Shown: positions 1 to 6,767 of the stretch, piece after piece
Layout: each line of letters begins with the position of its first letter
How positions within the stretch are numbered: position 1 is the stretch's first letter
From: Mycobacterium senriense
GTDB lineage: Bacteria > Actinomycetota > Actinomycetes > Mycobacteriales > Mycobacteriaceae
Assembly: GCF_019668465.1 (NCBI RefSeq)
Contig: NZ_AP024828.1
Span: 2,914,001-2,978,000 of the forward strand
Direction: 5' to 3'
Length of the DNA: 64,000 nucleotides
Translations under genes and position numbers: made by a program
The notes under the pieces: generated by a model
What the model saw: only the letters and a program-made list of their open reading frames with translations
What the model was told of the DNA's origin: nothing
The model's database searches: none

Positions 1-460
1 TGCCAATTCGAGCGGCTCACATCAGCGCTGCTCTTGGCGCACACGGAAGTCGAGGAGGGCGACGCGACAGCGGTCGCCTAGGGCTCGACGCATCATCACC
101 GATCCTCTCCGAAATACCCGGCCGGTGGGTTGACGCGGAACTGAGAACCTCGGGGTGCCCAGCGTGGCGGTCGAACCGAAAAACCCTGTCTGACGTGCGT
201 CTGTGACGCGATCGTTTCAAGAGTCACTTAAGCTGCTGGGTCTTTCGTATCCAGCATTGCGAAGCACGTTCTAAAGTCGTCCACGTTGAGGGCCGTTCAT
301 TGTTACAGCCACATTCAATTGTCGAACTGCCTCGCCTCAGACGGCTACCGATGCGCCGCGGATTGTCACGAGGCGCGGGGCAAGGCGATCATCGGGGGCT
401 CCGCGACCGTGGTCGTCGGGTAGGCCGACGCACTCGACCGCGATTTAAGCCAGGGATGGC
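1..460. other. No convincing gene; left edge of accessory region
   Basis: I see no convincing gene here. The open frames on both strands are short, arginine-rich and lack a usable ribosome-binding site. The best candidate is a minus-strand frame of about 25 codons (22..99) that follows an AGAGGA-like sequence and reads MMRRALGDRCR at its start. It is too short to call. Everything from about 300 onward on the plus strand is the antisense of, or leads into, the downstream end of the DUF1931 gene. Confidence 0.5.
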
Positions 461-913
461 TCAAAACAGCAAGCGGAACAGTGTGAAGACCCGGTCCCAG
501 TGCTCGGTCGACGGGTTTGCCAAAGTTGGATCGAGCACTCGGAACGACCGGGCCAGCGCGATACTCAGCCCGCCGAACAGCTCGGGTAGCAGCCTTTCGG
601 TGTCCTCATCGAACGTGACATCCGCGGGTGGTCGTCGCACCACCTGGCGCAACAAATCGCGGATCTCGTCGGCCTCGTCGAGCTTGTCGAACTCGCGCAT
701 CCGCTCCTGAATGCCTTTAGTGATCGGTAGGTCCTGTGGCACGATCACGTCGCGTCCGTTCCATTTCGCCGAGTCACGTGCGGCGATGGCGATGTCATCG
801 ATCTGCTCGTCAACGAATTCCCGGAAGCGCCGCACGTCGTTCTTGCCGATTTTGATGCCGGCAACCGAGCGAAAGAACCGTTCGAACGCCGGCACACCTG
901 ATGGGTGGGTCAT
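461..913 (-). CDS. DUF1931 family histone-fold protein
   Basis: A 150-residue protein that matches the DUF1931 family from end to end. It starts MTHPSGVPAFERFFR, has IVPQDLPITKGIQERM in the middle, and ends with the conserved LPELFGGLSIALAR and TEHWDRVF blocks. From what is known of the family, members such as the Aquifex and Thermus proteins fold as two histone-fold units in one chain, and the function is unknown. An AGGAGG ribosome-binding site lies 6 nt before the ATG at 913, so the start is well supported. It lies 78 nt downstream of a small gene in the same direction, probably as one transcript. DNA binding is inferred from the fold only. Confidence 0.88.
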   Translation of the reverse strand: MTHPSGVPAFERFFRSVAGIKIGKNDVRRFREFVDEQIDDIAIAARDSAKWNGRDVIVPQDLPITKGIQERMREFDKLDEADEIRDLLRQVVRRPPADVTFDEDTERLLPELFGGLSIALARSFRVLDPTLANPSTEHWDRVFTLFRLLF

Positions 914-991
914 GCGCTACCTCCTGATGCTTCGAGCAACGACGGCGGTCACGGCACCCGATGGTGTGGCCGACTCGGTATCCGGCTGCCA

Positions 992-1180
992 TCACAGGGT
1001 CATCGCGTGGGCAGGCGGGCAATCGCCCCGACGCAACAGCACGAACTGCTCGGCAAGCCACACCAGGGCGGGGCCATTGGGGTCCACGCCCGGCAGAAGA
1101 TCAAGCATCTGGTGCGCGTCGCCCACGCACTGTGCAAGGAAATCACGCTCTTTCTTCTCAAGGCTGGCCTGTGTCGTCAT
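992..1180 (-). CDS. Small hypothetical protein upstream of DUF1931
   Basis: A 62-residue soluble protein starting MTTQASLEKKERDFL, rich in Leu, Glu and Asp, with no signal peptide or membrane segment. Longer in-frame starts exist at 1201 and 1264, but AGGAG sits 7 nt before the ATG at 1180, which decides the start. It lies directly upstream of the DUF1931 gene on the same strand and probably forms a two-gene operon with it. I do not recognise the family. The composition suggests a helical protein, possibly a partner of the histone-fold protein; this is inference from position only. Confidence 0.65.
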   Translation of the reverse strand: MTTQASLEKKERDFLAQCVGDAHQMLDLLPGVDPNGPALVWLAEQFVLLRRGDCPPAHAMTL

Positions 1181-1359
1181 AGTGCGCTCCTGACGAGTCA
1201 TCGTGTTGGAAGGCGAGGGGCAACCCGTCTCGAAGTAGCTTGCGCGACCGAGGTGTCCGTACACCTGAGCCTCTGGGTACGAGTAATCGACATTCGATTG
1301 GACCTCCCAAGACGGTTTGCGGTCCGTGCGCCACGATCGCTGACCGCCTCATTGTCAAC

Positions 1360-1957
1360 GGCACCAGTAGCGGTCGAGCTGCAGCGCTCCGTAATCAACA
1401 GCGAGTCGAACTATCTGATAAACGCCAACGCCTCCGGTGGTCCGACGGCTGCGGAGTTCAACGGGCTACTTGCGGTGAGTGGGACGCTGGCGCAAGACGC
1501 GACCAGCCTCACCTTTGCGGACGCGCTCTCGCACGCGTACACGAAGATTCGCACCGGATCAGCGTTTAGTGAACCGGACTTGGTCCTCACCTCGCCTGCA
1601 ACGGCCGCGGCGGCGCTAAGAACCAAAACATCCACCGGCGCCTACGTTTTCGACATCGTTCGCGGCCCCGGCGGACTCAACCAACAGAATGAGTTCGACG
1701 TGTTCGGCGTCCGAACCGTCACCAGTACTCAGGTGCCAGACGGGACCGCGATCGTGATGTCTATCCAGGGCGGCGCAGCTGTGGGCTGGATCCGGATGGG
1801 CCTCGAGCTCATGTACAACCCGTACGGCGGCACCACCGACGCGGGCGCTGATCTCTGGCGGACCAACCAGTACGGCTGGCGAGCTGAGGAACGTGTCTCA
1901 CTGAGCGTCCCGCCGCCTGCGGCGATCTGTGTCGTGACCAACCTGCCCACATCATGA
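1360..1957 (+). pseudogene. HK97-type phage major capsid protein, 5'-truncated remnant
   Basis: From about 1360 the plus strand reads TAPVAVELQRSVINSESNY and continues through DLVLTSPATAAAAL, FGVRTVTSTQVPDGTAIV and WRTNQYGWRAEERVSL to the stop at 1957. This is the C-terminal two thirds of an HK97-fold major capsid protein of the kind found in mycobacterial and actinophage prophages. The N-terminal arm and scaffolding region are missing: upstream the frame stays open only as antisense of the small minus-strand gene, and no ribosome-binding site or start is visible. The remaining part, about 199 residues, has no stop or frameshift. I read it as a decayed prophage gene. The left boundary is approximate. 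Confidence 0.8.
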
Positions 1958-1974
1958 TCTTAAAGGAACCAGCA

Positions 1975-2142
1975 GTGGCCGAGAAAACCGAGAAAGCCGT
2001 CAGCGTGAAAGTCCAAGCGCCGTTCCGTGTTGTCCACGAAGGCAACGCTTTCACCCACGGCGACACACTCACCGTTCCGGAAAGCATTGGCGCGGAATGG
2101 GAACGCTCACGCTGGATCGAACGCGTGACAGGCAAGAGCTGA
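1975..2142 (+). CDS. Small phage head-region protein
   Basis: A 55-residue protein, MAEKTEKAVSVKVQAPFRVV at the start and ERSRWIERVTGKS at the end. The sequence APFRVVHEG followed by GDTLTVPE and a final Trp-containing segment is typical of the small protein of unknown function encoded just after the capsid gene in many mycobacteriophages. An ATG at 1954 overlaps the capsid stop, but AAAGGA at about 1963 is correctly spaced for the GTG at 1975, so I prefer the shorter start. It is probably a remnant of the same prophage and has no clear role alone. Confidence 0.68.
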   Translation: MAEKTEKAVSVKVQAPFRVVHEGNAFTHGDTLTVPESIGAEWERSRWIERVTGKS

Positions 2143-2390
2143 TAACATGCCCTCGGCGTGGCCTGGCGTCAACCGCATTCAACCTGATCTCCTGATCCAG
2201 GCAGGTAGCGATGGCGTGGCCAGCATGGTGGACGTTTGAACACCTAGCCACGACCAGCGCCACGCACGCCGAGACCTTAAGGGCGCTCAGCCCAAATAGC
2301 CGCGTGCATCCGCTCAGGCTGCTACAAATGCTGTCACCCCTATGACCGGCGGCAGAGTGCCGTCATCTGCGAGAAAAGGATCATCCCGAC

Positions 2391-2624
2391 ATGAAGACGA
2401 GAGTATTTATTGCCACCGCAGCGCTGTTCGCAGCGGTGGCGTGGACGGCACCCGCAGCCTCAGCTAACACCCCCTATTGCGATTCGCTCGCGCCCAGGGA
2501 CGCTCACGAGTGCAATTGCGGCTTCGACTTCGCCCCCGGCAGTCCGGAGCTTCACGCTTGCATGTATGGAGATGCTGCTGCACCTAGCCCCAACCCCGCT
2601 CCCAGCCCCAGCCCCAGCCCGTAG
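2391..2624 (+). CDS. Small secreted protein with Pro/Ser-rich tail
   Basis: A 77-residue protein with a classical Sec signal peptide: MKTRVF, a hydrophobic stretch of Ala, Leu and Val to about residue 23, and an ASA-type cleavage site before NTPYCD. The mature part is about 50 residues with four Cys (YCDS, ECNCGF, HACMYG), enough for two disulfides, and ends in a run of Pro-Ser repeats. Such Cys-containing small exported proteins are common in mycobacteria, but I cannot name the family. AAAGGA lies about 10 nt before the ATG. It sits among phage remnants, so it may be cargo. The codon pattern and signal peptide support a real gene. Confidence 0.72.
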   Translation: MKTRVFIATAALFAAVAWTAPAASANTPYCDSLAPRDAHECNCGFDFAPGSPELHACMYGDAAAPSPNPAPSPSPSP

Positions 2625-2812
2625 AGCGGGCCCGATCACCGATACATGCCCGCCAAACCTCACCCCTGACCAGGGGGTATGCGAATCTCAGCAAACGACC
2701 ATCCGGACGGGCCAAAGGCTTAGATCATTTTTCGCGCACGGCAGCGAAAGTGGCACTGTCACAACGCTTTTCGTGAATGAATTGCATTAAACCACAACCC
2801 TTTTGGAGCATT

Positions 2813-3217
2813 ATGGCAGCGAAGCACGGCACGCGGCGGCGCTACATCGCGGGCTGCCACTGCCCGGAATGTACCAACGCCAACACCACTTACCAGGCAA
2901 ATTACCGCCAGAGGCGCATCGGCGCTGAACCGACAACTCCGAGTGTCGCCGTGTCAGGGTCATTGGCAGTAACACCCGGGCCGGTCGAGATCGGCGTCCA
3001 AGAGGAGATCGGCGACTCCGCCGAGTTGCGTCCGGGGCTTGCTGAGACGGCGCTCGCGTTCGCCCGCTTGTTAGACAACCCGGGTGCGCGGAACGTGCAT
3101 CCCAGTGCAGCAAAGGTACTGGCCGGGCTGCTGGGCGAGCTGGGGCGGGTTGGTGTGCCTCGGCGACGTTCGCAGTTGGCGCTGGTCAGGTCGATGACTG
3201 AGAAGGACGGTGCCTGA
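2813..3217 (+). CDS. Phage terminase small subunit-like protein
   Basis: A 134-residue protein starting MAAKHGTRRRYIAGCHCPEC. The N-terminal block (H-G-T-x-x-x-Y-I-x-G-C-x-C-x-x-C-T-x-A-N) with its three closely spaced Cys, followed by an Arg-rich segment, is characteristic of small phage proteins encoded with the terminase in mycobacterial prophages. The C-terminal half (ALAFARLLDNP, SAAKVLAGLLGEL, LALVRSMTEKDG) resembles small terminase subunits. GGAG lies 6 nt before the ATG at 2813, so the 36-nt longer frame is not the start. No large terminase subunit is present, so packaging by this element is not possible and the gene is probably an orphan. Confidence 0.65.
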   Translation: MAAKHGTRRRYIAGCHCPECTNANTTYQANYRQRRIGAEPTTPSVAVSGSLAVTPGPVEIGVQEEIGDSAELRPGLAETALAFARLLDNPGARNVHPSAAKVLAGLLGELGRVGVPRRRSQLALVRSMTEKDGA

Positions 3218-3283
3218 TGGCGGGCCTTTGGGCGTCCGCCATCAGGTGTACGAGTCGCCGATTCGGTGACTCGTCGGCGATGA

Positions 3284-3625
3284 TTAGTGGTGATCGCCCG
3301 GAGGGCCGCCCTGCCAGTGGTCGCGGTCACCAGGGCCGTTCTGCTGCCAGTGGTCGCGGTCACCAGGGCCGCCCTGCTGCCAGTGCTCGTCGTAGTCCCC
3401 ATTGTGCCAGTGACCCTGGTCGCGCGGCTCGCCGTCGTAGAAGTGGTCGTCGTGGCAGCGGCCCCAGTCATAGTTGTTGCCCCAGCCCTGATCCCACTGC
3501 TGTCCGGGGCACCAGTGATAAGTAGGCGGCGGAGCGATGGGTGAGGCCTCGGCGACTGCCGCAGCCCCCACACCCGCGAGGCCCAAACCGCTGGTCAATA
3601 CGAGCGATGATGTTGCAATACGCAT
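3284..3625 (-). CDS. Secreted His/Asp/Trp-rich protein
   Basis: A 113-residue exported protein. Residues 1-26 form a Sec signal peptide (MRIATSSLVL, then Ala/Gly/Val, ending EASP). The mature part begins APPPTYHWCPGQQWDQG and has the CHDDHFYDGEPRD block found in a family of small secreted mycobacterial proteins of unknown function. It ends in 11-residue repeats of the form GPGDRDHWQQN. The many His, Asp and Trp residues suggest metal binding, which is inference. GAGGAA lies 6 nt before the ATG at 3625, favouring it over the ATG at 3637. The gene overlaps no other and is read toward the terminase-like gene. Confidence 0.78.
   Translation of the reverse strand: MRIATSSLVLTSGLGLAGVGAAAVAEASPIAPPPTYHWCPGQQWDQGWGNNYDWGRCHDDHFYDGEPRDQGHWHNGDYDEHWQQGGPGDRDHWQQNGPGDRDHWQGGPPGDHH
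3313..3378. repeat. 33-bp tandem repeat inside the His/Trp-rich gene
   Basis: Two nearly perfect copies of a 33-bp unit begin at 3313 and 3346, and a diverged third begins at 3379. The first two differ at two positions (GTTCTG versus GCCCTG). The period is a multiple of three, so the repeat extends the encoded protein in steps of 11 residues (GDRDHWQQNGP-like) without shifting the frame. This kind of repeat can change copy number between strains. Confidence 0.85.
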
Positions 3626-3796
3626 GAAGTTCCTCATGCGAGCCTGGTTACCCGCTCGCGCGTAAGAACCATCTCAGTAGAACCTGTGAATAATCTCGGT
3701 GACGCGTAGGTCTTCCACACGGTGGAATACCTGGTTCCACCTGAAGGCCGTCTAGGCGAGATCATTGCCAGGTAGTGACGGCTACCATGTCGAACG

Positions 3797-3967
3797 CTAA
3801 CGCGACCCCCTGACGTTGGTCACGTACTCGCGCACTGGCCGGTCAGCACCCGTCGTCGGCCGTTGGCTCAGGTTTGCGTTGGTCTGATATCGGTGGGGCT
3901 CGATCCGCTGCCCGCCTTCGTCGTCGACGGTGGTGACGGCGACCGGCTTCGCTGTGGTTGTGTGCAT
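3797..3967 (-). CDS. Small hypothetical protein
   Basis: A 56-residue frame starting MHTTTAKPVAVTTVDDEGG and ending YVTNVRGSR. GGGAGG lies 7 nt before the ATG at 3967, which is the main support. The protein is hydrophilic, without signal peptide, membrane segment or Cys. I do not recognise it. It could be a small phage or accessory-island protein, or chance coding in high-GC DNA. Its independence from other genes (no overlap on either strand) modestly favours a real gene. Confidence 0.45.
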   Translation of the reverse strand: MHTTTAKPVAVTTVDDEGGQRIEPHRYQTNANLSQRPTTGADRPVREYVTNVRGSR

Positions 3968-4079
3968 TGCGGGGCCTCCCGTCGATCGTTTGCCCAATGC
4001 ATCCATGTTAGAGAACGCTAACGTCTAGTAACTTCTTCCCGCCATGCGATACGGGACCTCACAATCTGTAGACGCACTT

Positions 4080-4247
4080 TCAGTAGCCGACCATTCGCCG
4101 GAACCACCTGGTCAGCTCGCGGCGTTCATCCTGCAACGCATCCGCGCCCATGGCTGTCGACGGCAGCGGCCCACCCCGCTCTCGAGCCGCACGGCGAAGG
4201 GTCGCGATCAGTTGCAGCTTGGAGTGAATGGTGTCGATGTAGCGCAC
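4080..4247 (-). CDS. Small hypothetical protein (55 aa)
   Basis: Found by translating the minus strand by eye. A GTG at 4247, three codons after an in-frame TAA, opens a 55-codon frame reading MRYIDTIHSKLQLIATLRRA and ending ELTRWFRRMVGY. The amino-acid pattern is that of a compact helical protein, alternating hydrophobic and charged residues, and third codon positions are mostly G or C. That is unlike the arginine-rich nonsense of the other frames here. No strong ribosome-binding site is visible. I do not recognise the family. It resembles in style the short helical proteins often found in mycobacterial mobile regions. It may be a fragment of a longer, decayed gene. Confidence 0.48.
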   Translation of the reverse strand: MRYIDTIHSKLQLIATLRRAARERGGPLPSTAMGADALQDERRELTRWFRRMVGY

Positions 4248-4430
4248 AGCGGCTTAGCGTGCCCGCACAAACCGAGTGCGGCAATTCACCACCGTCCGGC
4301 GGAGTTAAATAGCTAGCTGAGGGGGATCCGATACGCCGGTCGGCTCCTTCGGCGGCGGGTTCCGTTGGGGGTCTCTTGCCGTCGCGTGTCCGGCGGTGAT
4401 GAACTGGTGAATCCTGCTAAATCGGCCAGC

Positions 4431-5006
4431 ATGGGAAGTTTCGACGTGAGCGGCACTGAGACCGGAGCAGCACCTGACGATGGCGTTCCACAGGAATGGC
4501 GGCACAACCCGTTCACCCGCTGGCCGCAGCGCGGCGGAAAGGCTTTGTCAACGTTGCAACTGCCGTACTTCCTGCTGCACCCGCCCGCCGGCTTCGGAGT
4601 ACTCACGACGACCGGGCGTCGGACCGGGAAACCCCGACGGAAATGCGTGCGGGTCATCCTGGACAACTCCGTCGCCTACCTAGTCATGCTCGGACCGGTC
4701 CTGTTGAAACTGCCCAAGGACCAGGCCATCACGAACTGGCTGCGTAACATCCGGGCGAATCCAGCTGTACGACTGCGTGTCTCTGCTGGGATGTTCACCG
4801 GCACCGCGCGGGAACTCAGTGAGCCTGCCGAACTAGCTACTGCTCGGCGGGCATACACCAACACGGTGAACGCTTTTGATTCCTGGGAGTACCGGTTCCA
4901 TACCGCCGATCGGCCCACCCACGACAAGATTCAGCGCCTACACCAACACTGGTTCGATACCGGGGTACCGGTCGCTATCGATCTCCGCGATTCGGGTTCG
5001 CGCTGA
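4431..5006 (+). CDS. Deazaflavin (F420)-dependent nitroreductase family protein
   Basis: A protein of about 191 residues of the Ddn-like family of mycobacterial F420H2-dependent reductases. Typical features are the HPPAGFGVLTTTGRRTGKPR block, with the G-R-x-T-G-K-x-R motif that binds the F420 phosphate side, then VAYLVMLGP, the W-x-x-N-I-x-A-N-P segment (WLRNIRANPAVRLRV), and a C-terminal FDSWEYRFH. Members reduce quinones, nitroaromatics or other substrates with F420H2; the substrate here cannot be told. The frame is open upstream to 4365. I chose the ATG at 4431 because the family usually begins near there, but no clear ribosome-binding site decides it. Confidence 0.78.
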   Translation: MGSFDVSGTETGAAPDDGVPQEWRHNPFTRWPQRGGKALSTLQLPYFLLHPPAGFGVLTTTGRRTGKPRRKCVRVILDNSVAYLVMLGPVLLKLPKDQAITNWLRNIRANPAVRLRVSAGMFTGTARELSEPAELATARRAYTNTVNAFDSWEYRFHTADRPTHDKIQRLHQHWFDTGVPVAIDLRDSGSR

Positions 5007-5283
5007 TGCCCCCAGGGATAGGGGTTCTTCGCGCCGACACTCGCAATAAACCAGTTCAAGCTCGAATCGGTTCCGAAAAGTGGTCCGTCAACTGACAAAC
5101 CGGTGGTCCGCTGACTATGGCAGACGACGAAGTCACCGTCAGCGGCAGTCATTCAACGTCGGCCGGCCGCAAAATCGGTCCTCCCCTTTGAGAGTAGGGG
5201 CGGCCCGAACAACTGGTAGGACGCGCACTATCGCGATCCGGTTCCGTCGGGACCCGAAGTTCCCGCCCCTCCACCGCAGGTGA

Positions 5284-5400
5284 TCAGCAGGTGACGGACG
5301 GGCCGCCTTTCATGGGGCAGTAAGGAAGACAACTCACCGACGTTGTCGAGACGGCGAACGCGAGCAGCACCGCAAACAAGACTCTCTTACCCTTGTTCAT
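5284..5400 (-). CDS. Possible tiny secreted Cys-containing peptide (38 aa)
   Basis: A 38-codon minus-strand frame starting MNKGKRVLFAVLLAFAVSTT. The N-terminus is a near-ideal signal peptide: three positive residues, then a 13-residue hydrophobic core. A possible cleavage or lipobox-like site follows (SVSC), and the end is LPYCPMKGGPSVTC with three Cys in total. The hydrophobic pattern is unlikely to arise by chance, but no Shine-Dalgarno sequence is visible before the ATG and the family is unknown to me. It could also be the surviving 5' end of a longer gene. Confidence 0.42.
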   Translation of the reverse strand: MNKGKRVLFAVLLAFAVSTTSVSCLPYCPMKGGPSVTC

Positions 5401-5810
5401 AAACTGGAGAGCGTACGCCCGGCCGGGATCCCCCCGTGCGATTTCCGCGCGTGGTAATGCCGGTTGCGGCCACCAGGGCGGCTACACACCAAGCCGGGGT
5501 GTAGGTCTGGGGCGCCGGGGAATTGGGGGCCATCAGGCCGCCCTGACGATGGCCGCTTTAGGCGCTCACCGCCCCGCCCGCCTGTCCAGATCGTCTGCGA
5601 CCTGCAGTAGCTCCTGCGCCGTCACTACCACGGAGATATGCCAGCGACTCGGGCATAGACGTGGGATTGAAGCGCGAAAGCAGCTCCTCCATGAGGTCTC
5701 GCGCAGGGATTATCGCTGATGCGTTCGTATATTGACTGCCTCTCGGAAGGCAGCCACACCTAGATCCAGTTGTGCAAACCTTGTGCGGGATTACATCTGT
5801 GGTGGTCAGA
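5401..5810. other. Non-coding stretch next to tRNA-Arg
   Basis: No convincing gene. A minus-strand frame of 44 codons (5558..5692, MEELLSRFNPTSM...) and an overlapping frame ending at about 5556 (TAQELLQVADDLDRRAGR) have coding-like third positions and may be pieces of one decayed gene split by a frameshift. A small perfect inverted repeat, CTGCCT/AGGCAG with a 6-nt loop, lies at 5736-5753, just downstream of the tRNA in its direction of transcription, and could act as a weak terminator. I found no integrase here. Confidence 0.45.
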
Positions 5811-5886
5811 TGGTGCCCCCGGCAGGATTCGAACCTGCGACACCGGCTTTAGGAGAGCCGTGCTCTATCCCCTGAGCTACGGGGGC
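5811..5886 (-). tRNA. tRNA-Arg (anticodon CCT)
   Basis: A complete 76-nt cloverleaf on the minus strand with encoded CCA. The acceptor stem GCCCCCG pairs with CGGGGGC, the anticodon arm CGGCT/AGCCG encloses the loop CTCCTAA, and the T arm carries GGTTCGAATCC. The anticodon CCT (plus-strand 5851-5853) reads AGG codons. The 3' end faces the accessory region at 1-5.8 kb, the usual orientation for a tRNA used as an integration site. Confidence 0.97.
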
Positions 5887-5935
5887 GGACGGGCCTGAGC
5901 TTACCGGCACGCCCGCCGGTAAATCGCCGCGGCGG

Positions 5936-6754
5936 TCAGCGCAGTTCGGCAATCACCTTCGAGAAGTTGTCGATGTTGTTGTCCTGCACGGTGAAGGACG
6001 ACACGCCGTATTTTTCGCGGTATGCGAGCAGCGTGTCGGCGATCTCGCGGGGCGAACCGCTCAGTACCGAGGGCTGGGACAGGATCTCTTCGTCGGACAG
6101 GTCCGGCGCGTAAGCGCGGGTCAGCTTGAGGTCGGGCTCGGTCTCGCCGACCCGCGGCATCGCCGTGATGGCCAGGTTCAGCTCGAGTGAATCGAACCGG
6201 TCTCCCGCAGCCTTGCGGACGAAGTCCACGCGTTCGGCGAACGGGTCCTCGACATCGCGCACCTTGGAGCCGGTCAGCCCGATGATGTCGGCGTTGCGGG
6301 CGGCGATGGTCAGCACCCGGTCACCATTGCCGGCGATGATGAGCGGCGTCGACGGGTGGTGCTCTTTCAGGTACTTCGTCATGTGTTCGAGATAGTCGAC
6401 CCGCGCGCCGGCGCTGGGATACGGGATCTCCGCGGCCTCGAACTCTTCCCGGACGTAGCCGGTGCCGAGCCCGATCTCCAGGCGGCCGTCGCTGAGCAGA
6501 TCCAGACCTTGCATGTCCCGGCTGAGCAGGGCCGGCTTGTAGAACGCGGAATTGAGTACATACATGCTCAGCCGCAGCGTAGTGGTGACCATCGCAACCG
6601 CGGTCAGCGTCGGGAACGGAGCCGCCGCGCCTAAATGGTCGGGCACACAGAGGATGTCGAAGCCGGCGTCCTCAGCCCGCTTGGCCTTGTCGAGCAGTGC
6701 CTCGCGTGACTTGAAGAACCGCAAGCTCATTCCAAAGCGAAATTCCTTGGCCAC
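5936..6754 (-). CDS. LLM class F420-dependent oxidoreductase
   Basis: A protein of about 272 residues of the luciferase-like monooxygenase fold in its F420-using branch. It reads RFGMSLRFFKSREALLDKAK near the start, then AEDAGFDILCVPDHLGA, ALLSRDMQGLDLLSDGRLEI, GLGTGYVREEF and, late, LSGSPREIADTLLAYREKYG. These blocks match the subfamily of putative F420-dependent enzymes common in mycobacteria; the substrate is unknown. The frame opens with two TTG codons, but GGAG is best spaced for the GTG at 6754. It lies 13 nt downstream of the cyclotransferase fusion gene on the same strand and is probably the last gene of that unit. Confidence 0.85.
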   Translation of the reverse strand: MAKEFRFGMSLRFFKSREALLDKAKRAEDAGFDILCVPDHLGAAAPFPTLTAVAMVTTTLRLSMYVLNSAFYKPALLSRDMQGLDLLSDGRLEIGLGTGYVREEFEAAEIPYPSAGARVDYLEHMTKYLKEHHPSTPLIIAGNGDRVLTIAARNADIIGLTGSKVRDVEDPFAERVDFVRKAAGDRFDSLELNLAITAMPRVGETEPDLKLTRAYAPDLSDEEILSQPSVLSGSPREIADTLLAYREKYGVSSFTVQDNNIDNFSKVIAELR

Positions 6755-6767
6755 CAACAATCTCCGT

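Noticed and set aside
261..276. AGCACGTTCTA as a degenerate KstR half-site
   Set aside because: Two fixed positions of the consensus are wrong and no suitable gene is next to it.
905..1360. 5' extension of the capsid remnant to 905
   Set aside because: This part of the open frame is antisense of the small gene at 992-1180 and shows no capsid similarity; the real similarity begins at about 1360.
5080..5110. Repeated GTGGTCCG and a nearby palindrome, suggesting an insertion-sequence end
   Set aside because: Only 8 bp repeated, no transposase fragment and no matching partner end; too weak to call an insertion sequence.
5811..5886. Second copy of the tRNA-Arg 3' end as an att site within the window
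   Set aside because: I searched by eye for the T-arm sequence elsewhere in the accessory region and did not find it; the other att site may lie beyond the left edge or be lost.
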